Shown here: positions 18,662-27,790 of the stretch, piece by piece
How positions within the stretch are numbered: the stretch's first letter is position 1
Layout: the number at the start of each line of letters is the position of its first letter
Origin: Eubacterium_U album
GTDB lineage: Bacteria; Bacillota; Clostridia; Lachnospirales; Lachnospiraceae
Direction of reading: 5' to 3'
Assembly (NCBI RefSeq): GCF_025336545.1
Contig: NZ_JAODBU010000004.1
Span: 124,001-188,000 of the forward strand
Length of the DNA: 64,000 nucleotides
Translations under genes and position numbers: made by a program
Notes under the pieces: generated by a model
Databases searched by the model: none
What the model was told of the DNA's origin: nothing
What the model saw: only the letters and a program-made list of their open reading frames with translations

Positions 18662-19924
18662 GTGAAGAAGAAAGACTTTACAGAAAAACTGACAGAATTA
18701 GTAGAACTTGGCAAGAAGAATGGTGGAGTGGTTACAACTGCTGATGTTGATAACATGTTTCAGGGGATGCCACTTACAGGCGAACGTAAAGATGCTATTG
18801 CCGAGTATATAATTGAAAATGGATTGACAATTAAAACAGGTGATTCAGACGGAAAGTCAGAAACAAAGAAATTAACAAAGAAGACAAGTGTGAAAACTGA
18901 TGTGGAAGCGGTAGATGATACTGATAATGAAGAGGTGGATAATGCAGAAGAAACTGCATCTGATGCAGAACCAACAGAAGCAGATTTGACACTTGCAGCA
19001 GAAGGCCCTATTGATTTAGAACCTACAGATGACGATTTTGAAGATGAAGAAGAAATTGTTGAATTAGATAATGTTGGTTTACTTGAAGGTGTCGGAACAG
19101 AAGACCCTGTTAGAATGTACTTAAAAGAAATAGGTACAGTTCCATTGTTAACTGCAGAAGAAGAACTTGAACTTGCCAAACGTAAATCAGAAGGCGATCC
19201 TGTTGCTAAAGACAAATTAATAGAAGCTAATTTACGTCTTGTTGTTAGTATTGCTAAGAGATACACAGGAAGAGGTATGAGTTTCCTTGATTTAGTACAG
19301 GAGGGCAATTTAGGACTCATAAAAGGTGTTGAAAAATTTGATTACGAAAAAGGATATAAGCTGAGTACATATGCTACATGGTGGATTAGACAGTCTGTAA
19401 CAAGAGCACTTGCAGACCACGCAAGAACAATCCGTGTACCTGTTCATATGGTTGAGACAATTAACAGAATGTCAAAGATGCAGCGTAAATTAACTTTAGA
19501 GTTAGGTTACGAGCCATCAACTCAGGAATTAGCCAATGCATTAGATATAACAGAAGAAAAAGTTTTAGAGATAATGCAGATAGCAAGAGAGCCTGCATCA
19601 TTAGAAACACCTATCGGTGAAGAAGATGATTCTAACTTAGGAGATTTTGTTGCAGACAACAATACAGTTACTCCGGAAGCTAACATTGAATCAGTTATGC
19701 TTAGAGAACACATTGATGTATTACTTGAAGATTTGAAAGAACGTGAAAAGGAAGTTATTATCTTAAGATTTGGCTTAAGAGACGGACATCCAAGAACTCT
19801 TGAAGAAGTTGGAAAGGAATTCAATGTTACAAGAGAGCGTATCAGACAGATTGAAGCTAAGGCATTAAGAAAGTTAAGAAATCCTGTTAGAAGTAAGAAG
19901 ATTAAGGATTTCCTTAATAGTTAA
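18662..19924 (+). CDS. rpoD: RNA polymerase primary sigma factor
   Basis: SigA/RpoD of 420 residues. Region 1.1 (about 1-60) is followed by an Asp/Glu-rich linker (about 70-135), region 1.2 at DPVRMYLKEIGTVPLLTAEE, region 2 with SFLDLVQEGNLGLIKGVEKF and STYATWWIRQSVTRALADH, region 3, and region 4 ending GKEFNVTRERIRQIEAKAL. The frame extends upstream to 18548, but GTG 18662 after AAAGGGA gives the family's usual N terminus and leaves room for the promoter. It stands alone, without the dnaG neighbour typical of Firmicutes. Confidence 0.95.
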   Translation: MKKKDFTEKLTELVELGKKNGGVVTTADVDNMFQGMPLTGERKDAIAEYIIENGLTIKTGDSDGKSETKKLTKKTSVKTDVEAVDDTDNEEVDNAEETASDAEPTEADLTLAAEGPIDLEPTDDDFEDEEEIVELDNVGLLEGVGTEDPVRMYLKEIGTVPLLTAEEELELAKRKSEGDPVAKDKLIEANLRLVVSIAKRYTGRGMSFLDLVQEGNLGLIKGVEKFDYEKGYKLSTYATWWIRQSVTRALADHARTIRVPVHMVETINRMSKMQRKLTLELGYEPSTQELANALDITEEKVLEIMQIAREPASLETPIGEEDDSNLGDFVADNNTVTPEANIESVMLREHIDVLLEDLKEREKEVIILRFGLRDGHPRTLEEVGKEFNVTRERIRQIEAKALRKLRNPVRSKKIKDFLNS

Positions 19925-19930
19925 TAAATA

Positions 19931-19982
19931 AAAATTCTTCCGTGCATAAAGAAAAGCATTTTTGCATGGAAGAATTTTTTTA
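19931..19982 (+). terminator. rpoD terminator
   Basis: Stem AAATTCTTCCGTGCA paired with TGCATGGAAGAATTT, about 15 bp, followed by seven T. It lies 7 nt after the rpoD stop codon. Confidence 0.88.
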
Positions 19983-20104
19983 TAAAAGGCTTTCTAAAGT
20001 AAACCAAATGGTTAAATTAGTTAAGACAAACTAAGTTAAGACACATACTTAAAATAGAGAAAGTAAAAAAAATAAAAAAATATGTATTTTTTACTTAATT
20101 TTAC

Positions 20105-20133
20105 TTGATTTTGTCATAAAAATAGTTTATAAA
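20105..20133 (+). promoter_or_regulatory. promoter upstream of gltB
   Basis: TTGATT (20105-20110), 17-bp spacer, TATAAA (20128-20133). Transcription would start near 20140 and enter the hairpin at 20161 almost at once. The 322-bp gap between rpoD and gltB otherwise holds only AT-rich sequence. Confidence 0.65.
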
Positions 20134-20160
20134 ATTAAGTAAATAAAAAAGTAAGCATAA

Positions 20161-20220
20161 AGGTACAAAGGCGTACTTCAGTGTTGCTATGCAACTGAGG
20201 CAGTCCTTTGTACCTTTTTT
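20161..20220 (+). terminator. attenuator-like terminator in the gltB leader
   Basis: AGGTACAAAGG (20161-20171) pairs perfectly with CCTTTGTACCT (20205-20215) and runs into six T. An inner arm CTTCAG..TTGC/GCAACTGAGG extends the helix. It lies between the promoter and the gltB ribosome site (CAGGAGGG, 20235), so most transcripts would stop unless read-through is regulated. Confidence 0.75.
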
Positions 20221-20246
20221 ATATTCTAACTATCAGGAGGGATACG

Positions 20247-23200
20247 ATGAATCAAAACGAATTATTTGAGAAAGCAAAAAAAGATGGCTTATACGATGAA
20301 AGATTTGAACATGATAACTGTGGTATTGGTGCAGTTGTAAACATTAAAGGTATCAAATCTCATGAAACAGTAGAAAATGCTTTAAAGATAGTAGAAAATC
20401 TTGAGCATAGAGCAGGTAAGGACGCAGAAGGAAAGACTGGTGACGGAGTTGGTATTTTGTTACAGATTTCACATAAGTTCTTTAAGAAAGCTACAAAGAA
20501 TTTAGGATTTGACATTGGAAATGAAAGAGAATACGGAGTTGGAATGTTCTTTATGTCTCAGGACGAACTTGTCCGTAAGCGTGAAATGAAAATGCTTGAA
20601 ATAATAGTTGAGAAAGAAGAACTTGAATTCTTAGGATGGAGAGAAGTACCAACACATCCTGAAATTTTAGGAACTAAGGCAGTTGAATGCATGCCATACA
20701 TTATGCAGTGCTTCATAAAGAAACCTGAAGATGTAGAAAAAGGATTACCTTTTGATAGAAAATTATACATTGTAAGAAGAGTATTTTCACACAGCAGTGT
20801 TGGAACATATACAGTTTCAATGTCAAGTAGAACAATAGTATACAAAGGTATGTTCTTAGTTGGAGAACTTAGAATGTTTTTTGATGATTTACAGAGTAAA
20901 GATTTTGAATCAGCTATAGCAATGGTTCATTCAAGATTCTCAACTAACACAAATCCAAGTTGGAAGAGAGCTCATCCAAATAGATTTATTGTTCATAATG
21001 GAGAAATAAATACAATTCGTGGAAATGCAGATAACATGCTTGCAAGAGAAGAATCAATGGATAGTGAATATATGAAAAATTCTATTCAGAAAGTTATGCC
21101 TGTAGTAGATACAAATGGTTCTGACTCAGCAATGCTTGATAATACATTAGAATTCTTAGTAATGAATGGAGTAGATTTGCCTCTTGCAGTAATGATGTGT
21201 ATTCCTGAACCATGGGAAAATAACAACACAATTTCACAGAGCAAAAAAGACTTCTATCAGTATTATGCAACAATGATGGAACCATGGGATGGACCGGCAT
21301 CTATTCTTTTCTCAGATGGAGATTACATGGGAGCAATCCTTGATAGAAACGGACTAAGACCATCAAGATATTATATTACAGATGATGACCAGTTGATTCT
21401 TTCATCAGAAGTAGGTGTCCTTGAAATTGACCCTGCAAAAATAGTAGTAAAAGATAGACTTCGTCCGGGACGTATGCTTCTTGTAGATACTGTAAATGGA
21501 AAATTAATTGATGATGATGAATTAAAAGAAGAATATGCAACAAGAAAACCATATGGTGAATGGTTAAATAACAATCTTGTATATTTGAAAGATATAAAGA
21601 TTCCAAATAAAAAAGTTGAATCATATACAAAGGAAGAAAGACAGAGATTACAGAAAAACTTTGGATACACTTATGAAGATTTAAAGAAGATAATTCCAAT
21701 GGCAAATAACGGAGCAGAAGGAATTAGTGCAATGGGTAAAGATACACCAATAGCAGTACTTAGTGAAGCAAAGAATCCATTATACAATTACTTTAAACAG
21801 CTATTTGCTCAGGTAACAAATCCACCTATTGATGCAATTAGAGAAGAAATAGTTACATCAACTTCTGTTTATATAGGTAAAGACGGAAATATCTTAGAAG
21901 AAAAACCTGAAAACTGTAAGGTATTAAAAATTCATAATCCAATTCTTACAAGTACAGATTTACTTAAGATTGAAAATATGAATGTAGATGGATTTAAGGC
22001 TGCAAAGGTGCCAATCATATATTACAAAGGAATTGCATTAGAGAAAGCTATTGAACAGGTATTCGTAGATGTAGATAAAGCACACAAAGATGGAGCAAAT
22101 ATCATAATACTTTCAGACAGAGGTGTAGATGAATATCATGTACAGATACCGGCACTTTTAGCTGTATCAGCAGTACATCAGCATCTTGTAAAGACAAAGA
22201 AAAGAACAACTCTTTCACTTATTCTTGAAAGTGGTGAACCAAGAGACGTACATCATTTTGCAACATTACTTGGATATGGCGCAAGTGCAATTAATCCTTA
22301 TTTAGCACATGATACAATCAAACAGATGGTTGATGAAAATATGATTGATAAAGACCCATACGCAGCAATTGATGATTATAACGATGCGATACTTCATGGA
22401 ATAGTTAAGATAGCATCTAAGATGGGTATTTCAACAATTCAGTCATATCAGGGATCACAGATTTTTGAAGCAATCGGAATTAGTAGTGAAGTAATTGATA
22501 AATATTTTACAGGAACTGTAAGCAGGGTAGAAGGTATCACAATGCATGACATTGAGGAAAATGTTGAAGAACTTCACTCAAACGCATTTGACCCATTAGG
22601 ACTTGATGTTGACCTTACGCTTGAAAGCTCAGGTTCCCATAAGTTAAGAAGTGGAAAAGAAGAGCATAAATATAATCCACAGACAATTCATACTCTTCAA
22701 ATGGCAACATGGACCGGAAATTATGACTTATTTAAACAATATACACATATGATTGACGAGGAAATGAGTCCGGTACATTTAAGAGGATTAATTGACTTTA
22801 AATATCCTGAAAATGGTGGAATCCCAATTGATGAAGTAGAAAGTGTTGATTCAATTGTTAAGAGATTTAAGACAGGAGCAATGTCATATGGTTCAATTTC
22901 TCAGGAAGCACATGAAACAATGGCAATTGCAATGAATATGATTGGTGGAAAATCAAATTCAGGTGAAGGTGGAGAAGCTCCTGAACGTTTAGTTGTTGGA
23001 AAAGACGGACTTAACAAATGTTCAAAGATTAAGCAGGTCGCTTCAGGACGTTTTGGTGTTACATCAAGATATCTTGTAAGTGCAGAAGAAATTCAGATTA
23101 AAATGGCACAGGGTGCTAAACCTGGTGAAGGTGGACACTTGCCTGGAAAGAAAGTTTATCCTTGGATTGCAAAAACAAGATATTCAACACCGGGTGTAAG

Positions 23201-24794
23201 CTTAATTTCACCACCACCTCATCATGATATTTATTCAATTGAGGATTTGGCACAGTTGATTTATGATTTGAAAAATGCAAACAGAGATTCAAGAATTTCA
23301 GTTAAATTAGTTTCGGAAGCAGGTGTTGGCACTGTAGCAGCAGGTGTTGCAAAAGCAGGAGCGCAGGTAATTCTTATTTCAGGATTTGATGGTGGTACAG
23401 GTGCAGCTCCGGGAAATTCAATTTACAATGCAGGTCTTCCTTGGGAACTTGGATTAGCAGAAGCACATCAGACATTGATTGCAAATGGTCTAAGAAATAA
23501 AGTTATTGTTGAAACAGATGGTAAGTTAATGAGTGGACGTGATGTAGCAATTGCTGCAATGCTTGGTGCAGAAGAATACGGATTTGCGACAGCCCCATTA
23601 GTAACAATGGGATGCGTAATGATGAGAGTATGCAACCTTGATACATGTCCTGTTGGTGTGGCAACACAGAATCCTGAACTTAGAAAGAGATTCAAAGGAA
23701 AACCTGAATATGTTGTAAACTTTATGAAGTTTATAGCTCAGGAATTAAGAGAATACATGGCAAAACTTGGCGTTAGAACAGTAGATGAATTAGTTGGCAG
23801 AGCTGATTTATTAAAGGTAAAAGAAAATGTTACAGCAGGTCATGCACCTGAAGTAAATCTTGATAAGATAATCAATGCTGATTTTGCAAATGAAAGAGTT
23901 CAGTACAACAAGAAAAATGTATATGACTTTAAGTTAGACCAGACAAAAGACGTAACTGTATTATTGAAAAAATTGGGCAAGGCTTTAGATGGTAAAAAGG
24001 CAGCAAGTGTTGAAGTTGATGTAAATAACTTAGACAGATCATTTGGTACAATATTTGGCTCAGAAATTACAAAGAAATATAACGATACATTAGATGACGA
24101 TATGTATGTTGTAAAATGTAACGGTGCCGGTGGACAGAGCTTTGGTGCATTTATTCCTAAGGGATTAACTATAGAGCTTACAGGTGATAGTAACGATTAT
24201 CTTGGTAAAGGTTTATCGGGTGGAAAGATTGTTGTTAAACCACCTAAAGAATCTAAGTTTAAGCAGGATGAAAACATCATTATCGGAAATGTTGCTTTAT
24301 ATGGTGCGACAAGTGGAAGTGCATATATAAACGGCGTTGCCGGAGAACGTTTCTGTGTAAGAAACTCAGGCGCTACAGCAGTTGTAGAAGGTGTTGGAGA
24401 ACACGGATGTGAATACATGACAGGCGGACGTGTAGTAATTATCGGTAAAGTAGGTAAGAACTTCGCAGCAGGTATGAGTGGCGGTGTTGCTTATGTACTT
24501 GATGAAAACAACGATTTATATATGAAAACAAATAAAGAGTTAGTATCTACAGAAGAGTTGTCAAATAAATATGATGTTCAGGAATTAAAGAAAACGCTTG
24601 AAGAACATGTTAAATATACAAACTCAGTACGAGGAAAAGAAATACTTGAAAACTTTGAAGAATATCTTCCAAAATTCAAGAAAATCATTCCTTACGATTA
24701 TAAGAAGATATTAAATGCCATTGCAAAAATGGAAGAAAAAGGATTAAATCCGGAACAGGCACAAATCGAAGCATTTTATGCGGCAACAAGATAG
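20247..24794 (+). CDS. gltB: glutamate synthase large subunit
   Basis: Catalyses glutamine + 2-oxoglutarate to 2 glutamate with GltD. It has 1515 residues, full length. A 24-residue propeptide precedes the class II amidotransferase nucleophile C25 (HDNCGIG). The central and FMN domains follow, with the 3Fe-4S ligands in CVMMRVCNLDTCPVG and the C-terminal GxGxG beta-helix (GNVALYGATSGSAYINGVAG). ATG 20247 follows CAGGAGGG. It is the first gene of gltB-gltD, but a 377-bp structured spacer intervenes. Confidence 0.97.
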   Translation: MNQNELFEKAKKDGLYDERFEHDNCGIGAVVNIKGIKSHETVENALKIVENLEHRAGKDAEGKTGDGVGILLQISHKFFKKATKNLGFDIGNEREYGVGMFFMSQDELVRKREMKMLEIIVEKEELEFLGWREVPTHPEILGTKAVECMPYIMQCFIKKPEDVEKGLPFDRKLYIVRRVFSHSSVGTYTVSMSSRTIVYKGMFLVGELRMFFDDLQSKDFESAIAMVHSRFSTNTNPSWKRAHPNRFIVHNGEINTIRGNADNMLAREESMDSEYMKNSIQKVMPVVDTNGSDSAMLDNTLEFLVMNGVDLPLAVMMCIPEPWENNNTISQSKKDFYQYYATMMEPWDGPASILFSDGDYMGAILDRNGLRPSRYYITDDDQLILSSEVGVLEIDPAKIVVKDRLRPGRMLLVDTVNGKLIDDDELKEEYATRKPYGEWLNNNLVYLKDIKIPNKKVESYTKEERQRLQKNFGYTYEDLKKIIPMANNGAEGISAMGKDTPIAVLSEAKNPLYNYFKQLFAQVTNPPIDAIREEIVTSTSVYIGKDGNILEEKPENCKVLKIHNPILTSTDLLKIENMNVDGFKAAKVPIIYYKGIALEKAIEQVFVDVDKAHKDGANIIILSDRGVDEYHVQIPALLAVSAVHQHLVKTKKRTTLSLILESGEPRDVHHFATLLGYGASAINPYLAHDTIKQMVDENMIDKDPYAAIDDYNDAILHGIVKIASKMGISTIQSYQGSQIFEAIGISSEVIDKYFTGTVSRVEGITMHDIEENVEELHSNAFDPLGLDVDLTLESSGSHKLRSGKEEHKYNPQTIHTLQMATWTGNYDLFKQYTHMIDEEMSPVHLRGLIDFKYPENGGIPIDEVESVDSIVKRFKTGAMSYGSISQEAHETMAIAMNMIGGKSNSGEGGEAPERLVVGKDGLNKCSKIKQVASGRFGVTSRYLVSAEEIQIKMAQGAKPGEGGHLPGKKVYPWIAKTRYSTPGVSLISPPPHHDIYSIEDLAQLIYDLKNANRDSRISVKLVSEAGVGTVAAGVAKAGAQVILISGFDGGTGAAPGNSIYNAGLPWELGLAEAHQTLIANGLRNKVIVETDGKLMSGRDVAIAAMLGAEEYGFATAPLVTMGCVMMRVCNLDTCPVGVATQNPELRKRFKGKPEYVVNFMKFIAQELREYMAKLGVRTVDELVGRADLLKVKENVTAGHAPEVNLDKIINADFANERVQYNKKNVYDFKLDQTKDVTVLLKKLGKALDGKKAASVEVDVNNLDRSFGTIFGSEITKKYNDTLDDDMYVVKCNGAGGQSFGAFIPKGLTIELTGDSNDYLGKGLSGGKIVVKPPKESKFKQDENIIIGNVALYGATSGSAYINGVAGERFCVRNSGATAVVEGVGEHGCEYMTGGRVVIIGKVGKNFAAGMSGGVAYVLDENNDLYMKTNKELVSTEELSNKYDVQELKKTLEEHVKYTNSVRGKEILENFEEYLPKFKKIIPYDYKKILNAIAKMEEKGLNPEQAQIEAFYAATR

Positions 24795-24866
24795 GACAAG
24801 CAATAAATAATTACTACGCCGGCAGGACGTTTACGTACTGCCGAAGGAAGTAATTATTTATTATTT
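24790..24866 (+). other. large hairpin after gltB
   Basis: A perfect 14-bp stem AATAAATAATTACT (24802-24815) / AGTAATTATTTATT (24849-24862) encloses CGGCAG/CTGCCG (24820-24825 with 24838-24843) and ACGT/ACGT. It begins at the gltB stop codon and lacks a T-run. The preceding ATAGGACAAGCA (24791-24802) is the reverse complement of a block repeated in the array just downstream. Confidence 0.8.
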
Positions 24867-24870
24867 GCGT

Positions 24871-25136
24871 AGCAAAGCGAGTGAGATGAAGCAGCGGAGG
24901 CTGCGGAATCGAACTGCTTGTCCTATCGGTTAGAGGTAGGATAGCAAAGCGAGTGAGATGAAGCAGCGGAGGCTGCGGAATCGAACTGCTTGTCCTATCG
25001 GTTAGAGGTAGGATAGCAAAGCGAGTGAGATGAAGCAGCAAAGGCTGCGGAATCGAACTGCTTGTCCTATCGGTTAGAGGTAGGATAGCAAAGCGAGTGA
25101 GATGAAGCAGCAAAGGCTGCGGAATCGAACTGCATG
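24871..25136 (+). repeat. 4 x 72-bp tandem repeat between gltB and gltD
   Basis: Units start at 24871, 24943, 25015 and 25087, spaced exactly 72 bp. Each has AGCAAAGCGAGTGAGATGAA, a GCAGC/GCTGC mini-hairpin, GGAATCGAACTGC, then TGCTTGTCCTAT and a TCCTA/TAGGA hairpin; the fourth is truncated. Copies 1-2 and 3-4 differ as pairs in the hairpin loop (GGA versus AAA). TGCTTGTCCTAT in the first three units can pair with the gltB stop region. Confidence 0.9.
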
Positions 25137-25171
25137 TATGGAAGAAATTTAAATGAAGAGGAGAAAGAAAA

Positions 25172-26656
25172 ATGGGAAAACCAACAGGATTTTTAGAATA
25201 TGAACGTGAAGATGCACCGGCTTATTCACCAAAAGAAAGAATAAAAAACTTTAATGAATTTCATGAACCATTATCATTTGAAAAACAAAGATGCCAGGCT
25301 GCAAGATGTATGGATTGCGGAGTTCCATTTTGTCAGTCAGGTAAAATGTTAGCAGGCATGGCATCAGGTTGTCCTCTAAATAACCTTATACCTGAGTGGA
25401 ATGACCTTTTATATCATGGAAATATGGAACAGGCTTATAATCGTTTACACAAGACAAACAATTTCCCTGAATTTACATCGAGAGTATGCCCTGCTTTATG
25501 TGAAAAGGCATGTACATGTGGATTAAATGGAAATCCGGTTTCATGTAGAGCAAATGAAAATACAATTATTGAAAATGCATATGCAAAAGGATTTGCGGCA
25601 GCAAAGGCTCCATCAATGAGAACAGGAAAAAAGGTTGCAGTTATCGGCTCAGGTCCTTCAGGACTTGCAGCAGCTGACCAGCTTAATAAACGCGGACATA
25701 ATGTTACAGTATTTGAACGTGCAGACAGAGTTGGTGGATTACTTATGTATGGAATTCCAAATATGAAACTTGAAAAGCATATTATTGATAGAAAAATCAA
25801 TATTATGAAAGAAGAGGGCGTTGAATTTGTAACAGGCAAAGATATTGGAAAAGATATAAAGGCAGACAAGATATTGAAAGAATATGACAGAGTAATTCTT
25901 GCGTGCGGAGCTACAAATCCAAGAGATATTAAGGCTACGGGAAGAGATGCAAATGGAATTTATTTTGCAGTAGATTTCTTAAAATCAACAACAAAGAGTT
26001 TGCTTGATAACGGACTTAAAGAAGGAACTTTCGTTTCAGCAAAAGGTAAAGATGTAATTGTTATTGGTGGCGGCGATACAGGAAATGATTGTGTAGGAAC
26101 ATGTATCCGTCACGGAGCAAAAAGCGTATTACAGTTAGAGATGATGCCAAAAGCACCGGATGAAAGAGCAGCAAATAACCCATGGCCTGAATGGCCAAAA
26201 GTCTGCAAGACAGACTATGGTCAGGAAGAAGCAATTGCTGTATTTGGACATGACCCAAGAGTTTACCAGACAACAGTTAAAGAATTCAAGAAAGACAAAA
26301 ATGGAAATCTTGAAAAAGTTGTTTTAGTTAAATTAGAGTCAAAGAAAGATGAAAAGACGGGAAGATTTAACATGGTAGAAATACCGAGAAGTGAATATGA
26401 AGTAAAGGCTCAGCTCGTGTTAATAGCAGCAGGATTTCTCGGTAGTCAGGATTACGTAACAAAGGCATTTGGTGTTGCTGTAAATGAAAGAACAAATGTT
26501 AAGACAGCACCTGAAAGTTATCAGACAAATGTTGAAAAAGTATTTACTGCAGGAGATATGCATAGAGGCCAGTCATTAGTTGTATGGGCAATTCATGAAG
26601 GTCGTGAAGCAGCAAAGGCTGTTGATGAAAGTCTTATGGGATATACGAATTTATAA
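25172..26656 (+). CDS. gltD: glutamate synthase small subunit
   Basis: NADPH-dependent FAD/iron-sulfur subunit supplying electrons to GltB, 494 residues. N-terminal 4Fe-4S ligands are in CQAARCMDCGVPFCQ and CPALCEKACTCG. The FAD fold is IGSGPSGLAAADQLNKRG, the NADPH fold GGGDTGNDCVGT, and the C-terminal FAD contact is TAGDMHRGQSLVVWAI. ATG follows GAGGAGAAAG. It is likely co-transcribed with gltB through the repeat array unless the array terminates or is processed. Confidence 0.96.
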   Translation: MGKPTGFLEYEREDAPAYSPKERIKNFNEFHEPLSFEKQRCQAARCMDCGVPFCQSGKMLAGMASGCPLNNLIPEWNDLLYHGNMEQAYNRLHKTNNFPEFTSRVCPALCEKACTCGLNGNPVSCRANENTIIENAYAKGFAAAKAPSMRTGKKVAVIGSGPSGLAAADQLNKRGHNVTVFERADRVGGLLMYGIPNMKLEKHIIDRKINIMKEEGVEFVTGKDIGKDIKADKILKEYDRVILACGATNPRDIKATGRDANGIYFAVDFLKSTTKSLLDNGLKEGTFVSAKGKDVIVIGGGDTGNDCVGTCIRHGAKSVLQLEMMPKAPDERAANNPWPEWPKVCKTDYGQEEAIAVFGHDPRVYQTTVKEFKKDKNGNLEKVVLVKLESKKDEKTGRFNMVEIPRSEYEVKAQLVLIAAGFLGSQDYVTKAFGVAVNERTNVKTAPESYQTNVEKVFTAGDMHRGQSLVVWAIHEGREAAKAVDESLMGYTNL

Positions 26657-26659
26657 TAA

Positions 26660-26708
26660 AAAAAGTCTGAAATTTAGCATTAAATTGGTGCTTTATTTCA
26701 GACTTTTT
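26660..26708 (+). terminator. gltD terminator
   Basis: AAAAAGTCTGAAAT pairs with ATTTCAGACTTTTT around a 21-nt loop, with a T-run on the right. Confidence 0.88.
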
Positions 26709-26750
26709 AATTGTCATAAAACTAGAAAATCGAGTCAAAATGTCTGGAAA

Positions 26751-26792
26751 CATACAAGTTACGCAAAAAAACATACAAGTTACGCAAAAAAA
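26751..26792 (+). promoter_or_regulatory. paired 21-bp direct repeat, LytTR-type operator
   Basis: Two adjacent copies of CATACAAGTTACGCAAAAA start at 26751 and 26772, exactly 21 bp (two helical turns) apart. This is the geometry of sites bound by dimeric LytTR response regulators. They lie 60 bp upstream of the response-regulator remnant at 26852. Confidence 0.65.
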
Positions 26793-26851
26793 AGTTATCC
26801 GAAATTAAATATGATATTATAGTTTTAAGAATTTGCTTAAAAGGATAAAAA

Positions 26852-26947
26852 ATGAAAATTAATGTATTAGTTTGTGATGATGAAAAAGGGTTTTTAGAAA
26901 TAATAAATGTGCTAACTCTTTTTGAAAGGAAAAATTATGTTGATTAG
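26852..26947 (+). pseudogene. truncated response regulator (receiver N terminus only)
   Basis: A 31-codon frame encodes MKINVLVCDDEKGFLEIINV followed by 11 unrelated residues and a stop. The VLVCDDE strand with two acidic residues is the hallmark start of a receiver domain. Everything after about residue 20 is lost, and the frame runs into the next gene. With the LytTR-type repeats upstream, it looks like a decayed LytTR regulator, possibly still translated as a leader peptide coupled to the exporter gene (4-codon overlap). Confidence 0.6.
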
Positions 26948-27764
26948 TTCAATTAAAATTCAGATGTCTCATATATTTAGAAGTAAAAGTAGTGTTTTTG
27001 TAGCATTAGCATTATTGTTTGTAATTTCCGTGAACTTTTTACAGAATATGAATAGAAATATTGATGCGGTTTATGTAACAGAAATGTTTGATATTACTAA
27101 AACATTAACTTTATCAGATTGGAGTCCGGTTGGATATTTCTTTATGCAATATTATCCTTTGTTGATCGTTATACCTACTGCGGGTGCTTATATATGTGAT
27201 TTAAATAATGGAATAGATTTGTATATGCGTTCAAGAATAGGAATAAGAAATTATTTGTATGGAAAAGTTATTTCAGTATTCCTTGTTACATTAATTCTGT
27301 TTACAATTCCTTTTCTTATTGAAATTATGCTAAGCGCAGTATGCTTTAGTACGCAATCACTAGGGGATCCTTCAGGATTTGAATATTTTCAGACAATAGA
27401 GCAGGATGGAAAGTATTTTTTGGCAAATATTTATTTAAATAATCGTATAATTTATGCTGTTATAATGAGTCTGCTATTTGGAATGGTATCTGCCATATTG
27501 GCAACATTCAATTTTACAATTACTATGCTGCCAATATTTAAATTTAAAATAATGACTTATTTCCCTATTTATTTGTTGTTTTATATCATCTCAATATTTG
27601 AAAAAGTAGTTCATCTTAAGTTCGCTACGTATTATGCATTCATATTAAGAATGTTTGAAGTTTCAACAAAAAAGAATTACCTTGTGTATATTATTTTTTT
27701 GTTAGTGTTGTTGGCAATATCAATTATGATTACTGAGATAAAAATAAGAAAGAATAGTATATAA
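26937..27764 (+). CDS. ABC-2-type transporter permease
   Basis: Membrane protein of 275 residues with about six hydrophobic helices, the first at about 17-33 (VFVALALLFVISVNFLQ), and a large extracytoplasmic loop. It resembles ABC-2 permeases without a strong motif. ATG 26937 follows GAAAGGAAAAA. The cassette order is permease, ATPase, exported protein, second permease. The substrate is unknown; peptide or bacteriocin export or immunity is plausible given the LytTR relic. Confidence 0.7.
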   Translation: MLISSIKIQMSHIFRSKSSVFVALALLFVISVNFLQNMNRNIDAVYVTEMFDITKTLTLSDWSPVGYFFMQYYPLLIVIPTAGAYICDLNNGIDLYMRSRIGIRNYLYGKVISVFLVTLILFTIPFLIEIMLSAVCFSTQSLGDPSGFEYFQTIEQDGKYFLANIYLNNRIIYAVIMSLLFGMVSAILATFNFTITMLPIFKFKIMTYFPIYLLFYIISIFEKVVHLKFATYYAFILRMFEVSTKKNYLVYIIFLLVLLAISIMITEIKIRKNSI

Positions 27765-27790
27765 AGATTGTGATTTGGGAAAGGAAAAAT

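Noticed and set aside
18760..19320. Long Ser-rich minus-strand frame opposite rpoD
   Set aside because: It is a shadow of the acidic linker of the sigma factor; composition follows the antisense of Glu/Asp codons.
24814..25113. Minus-strand frame encoding a 24-residue repeated peptide
   Set aside because: It is the 72-bp DNA repeat read backwards (72 is a multiple of 3). It has no ribosome site and covers a structured intercistronic region.
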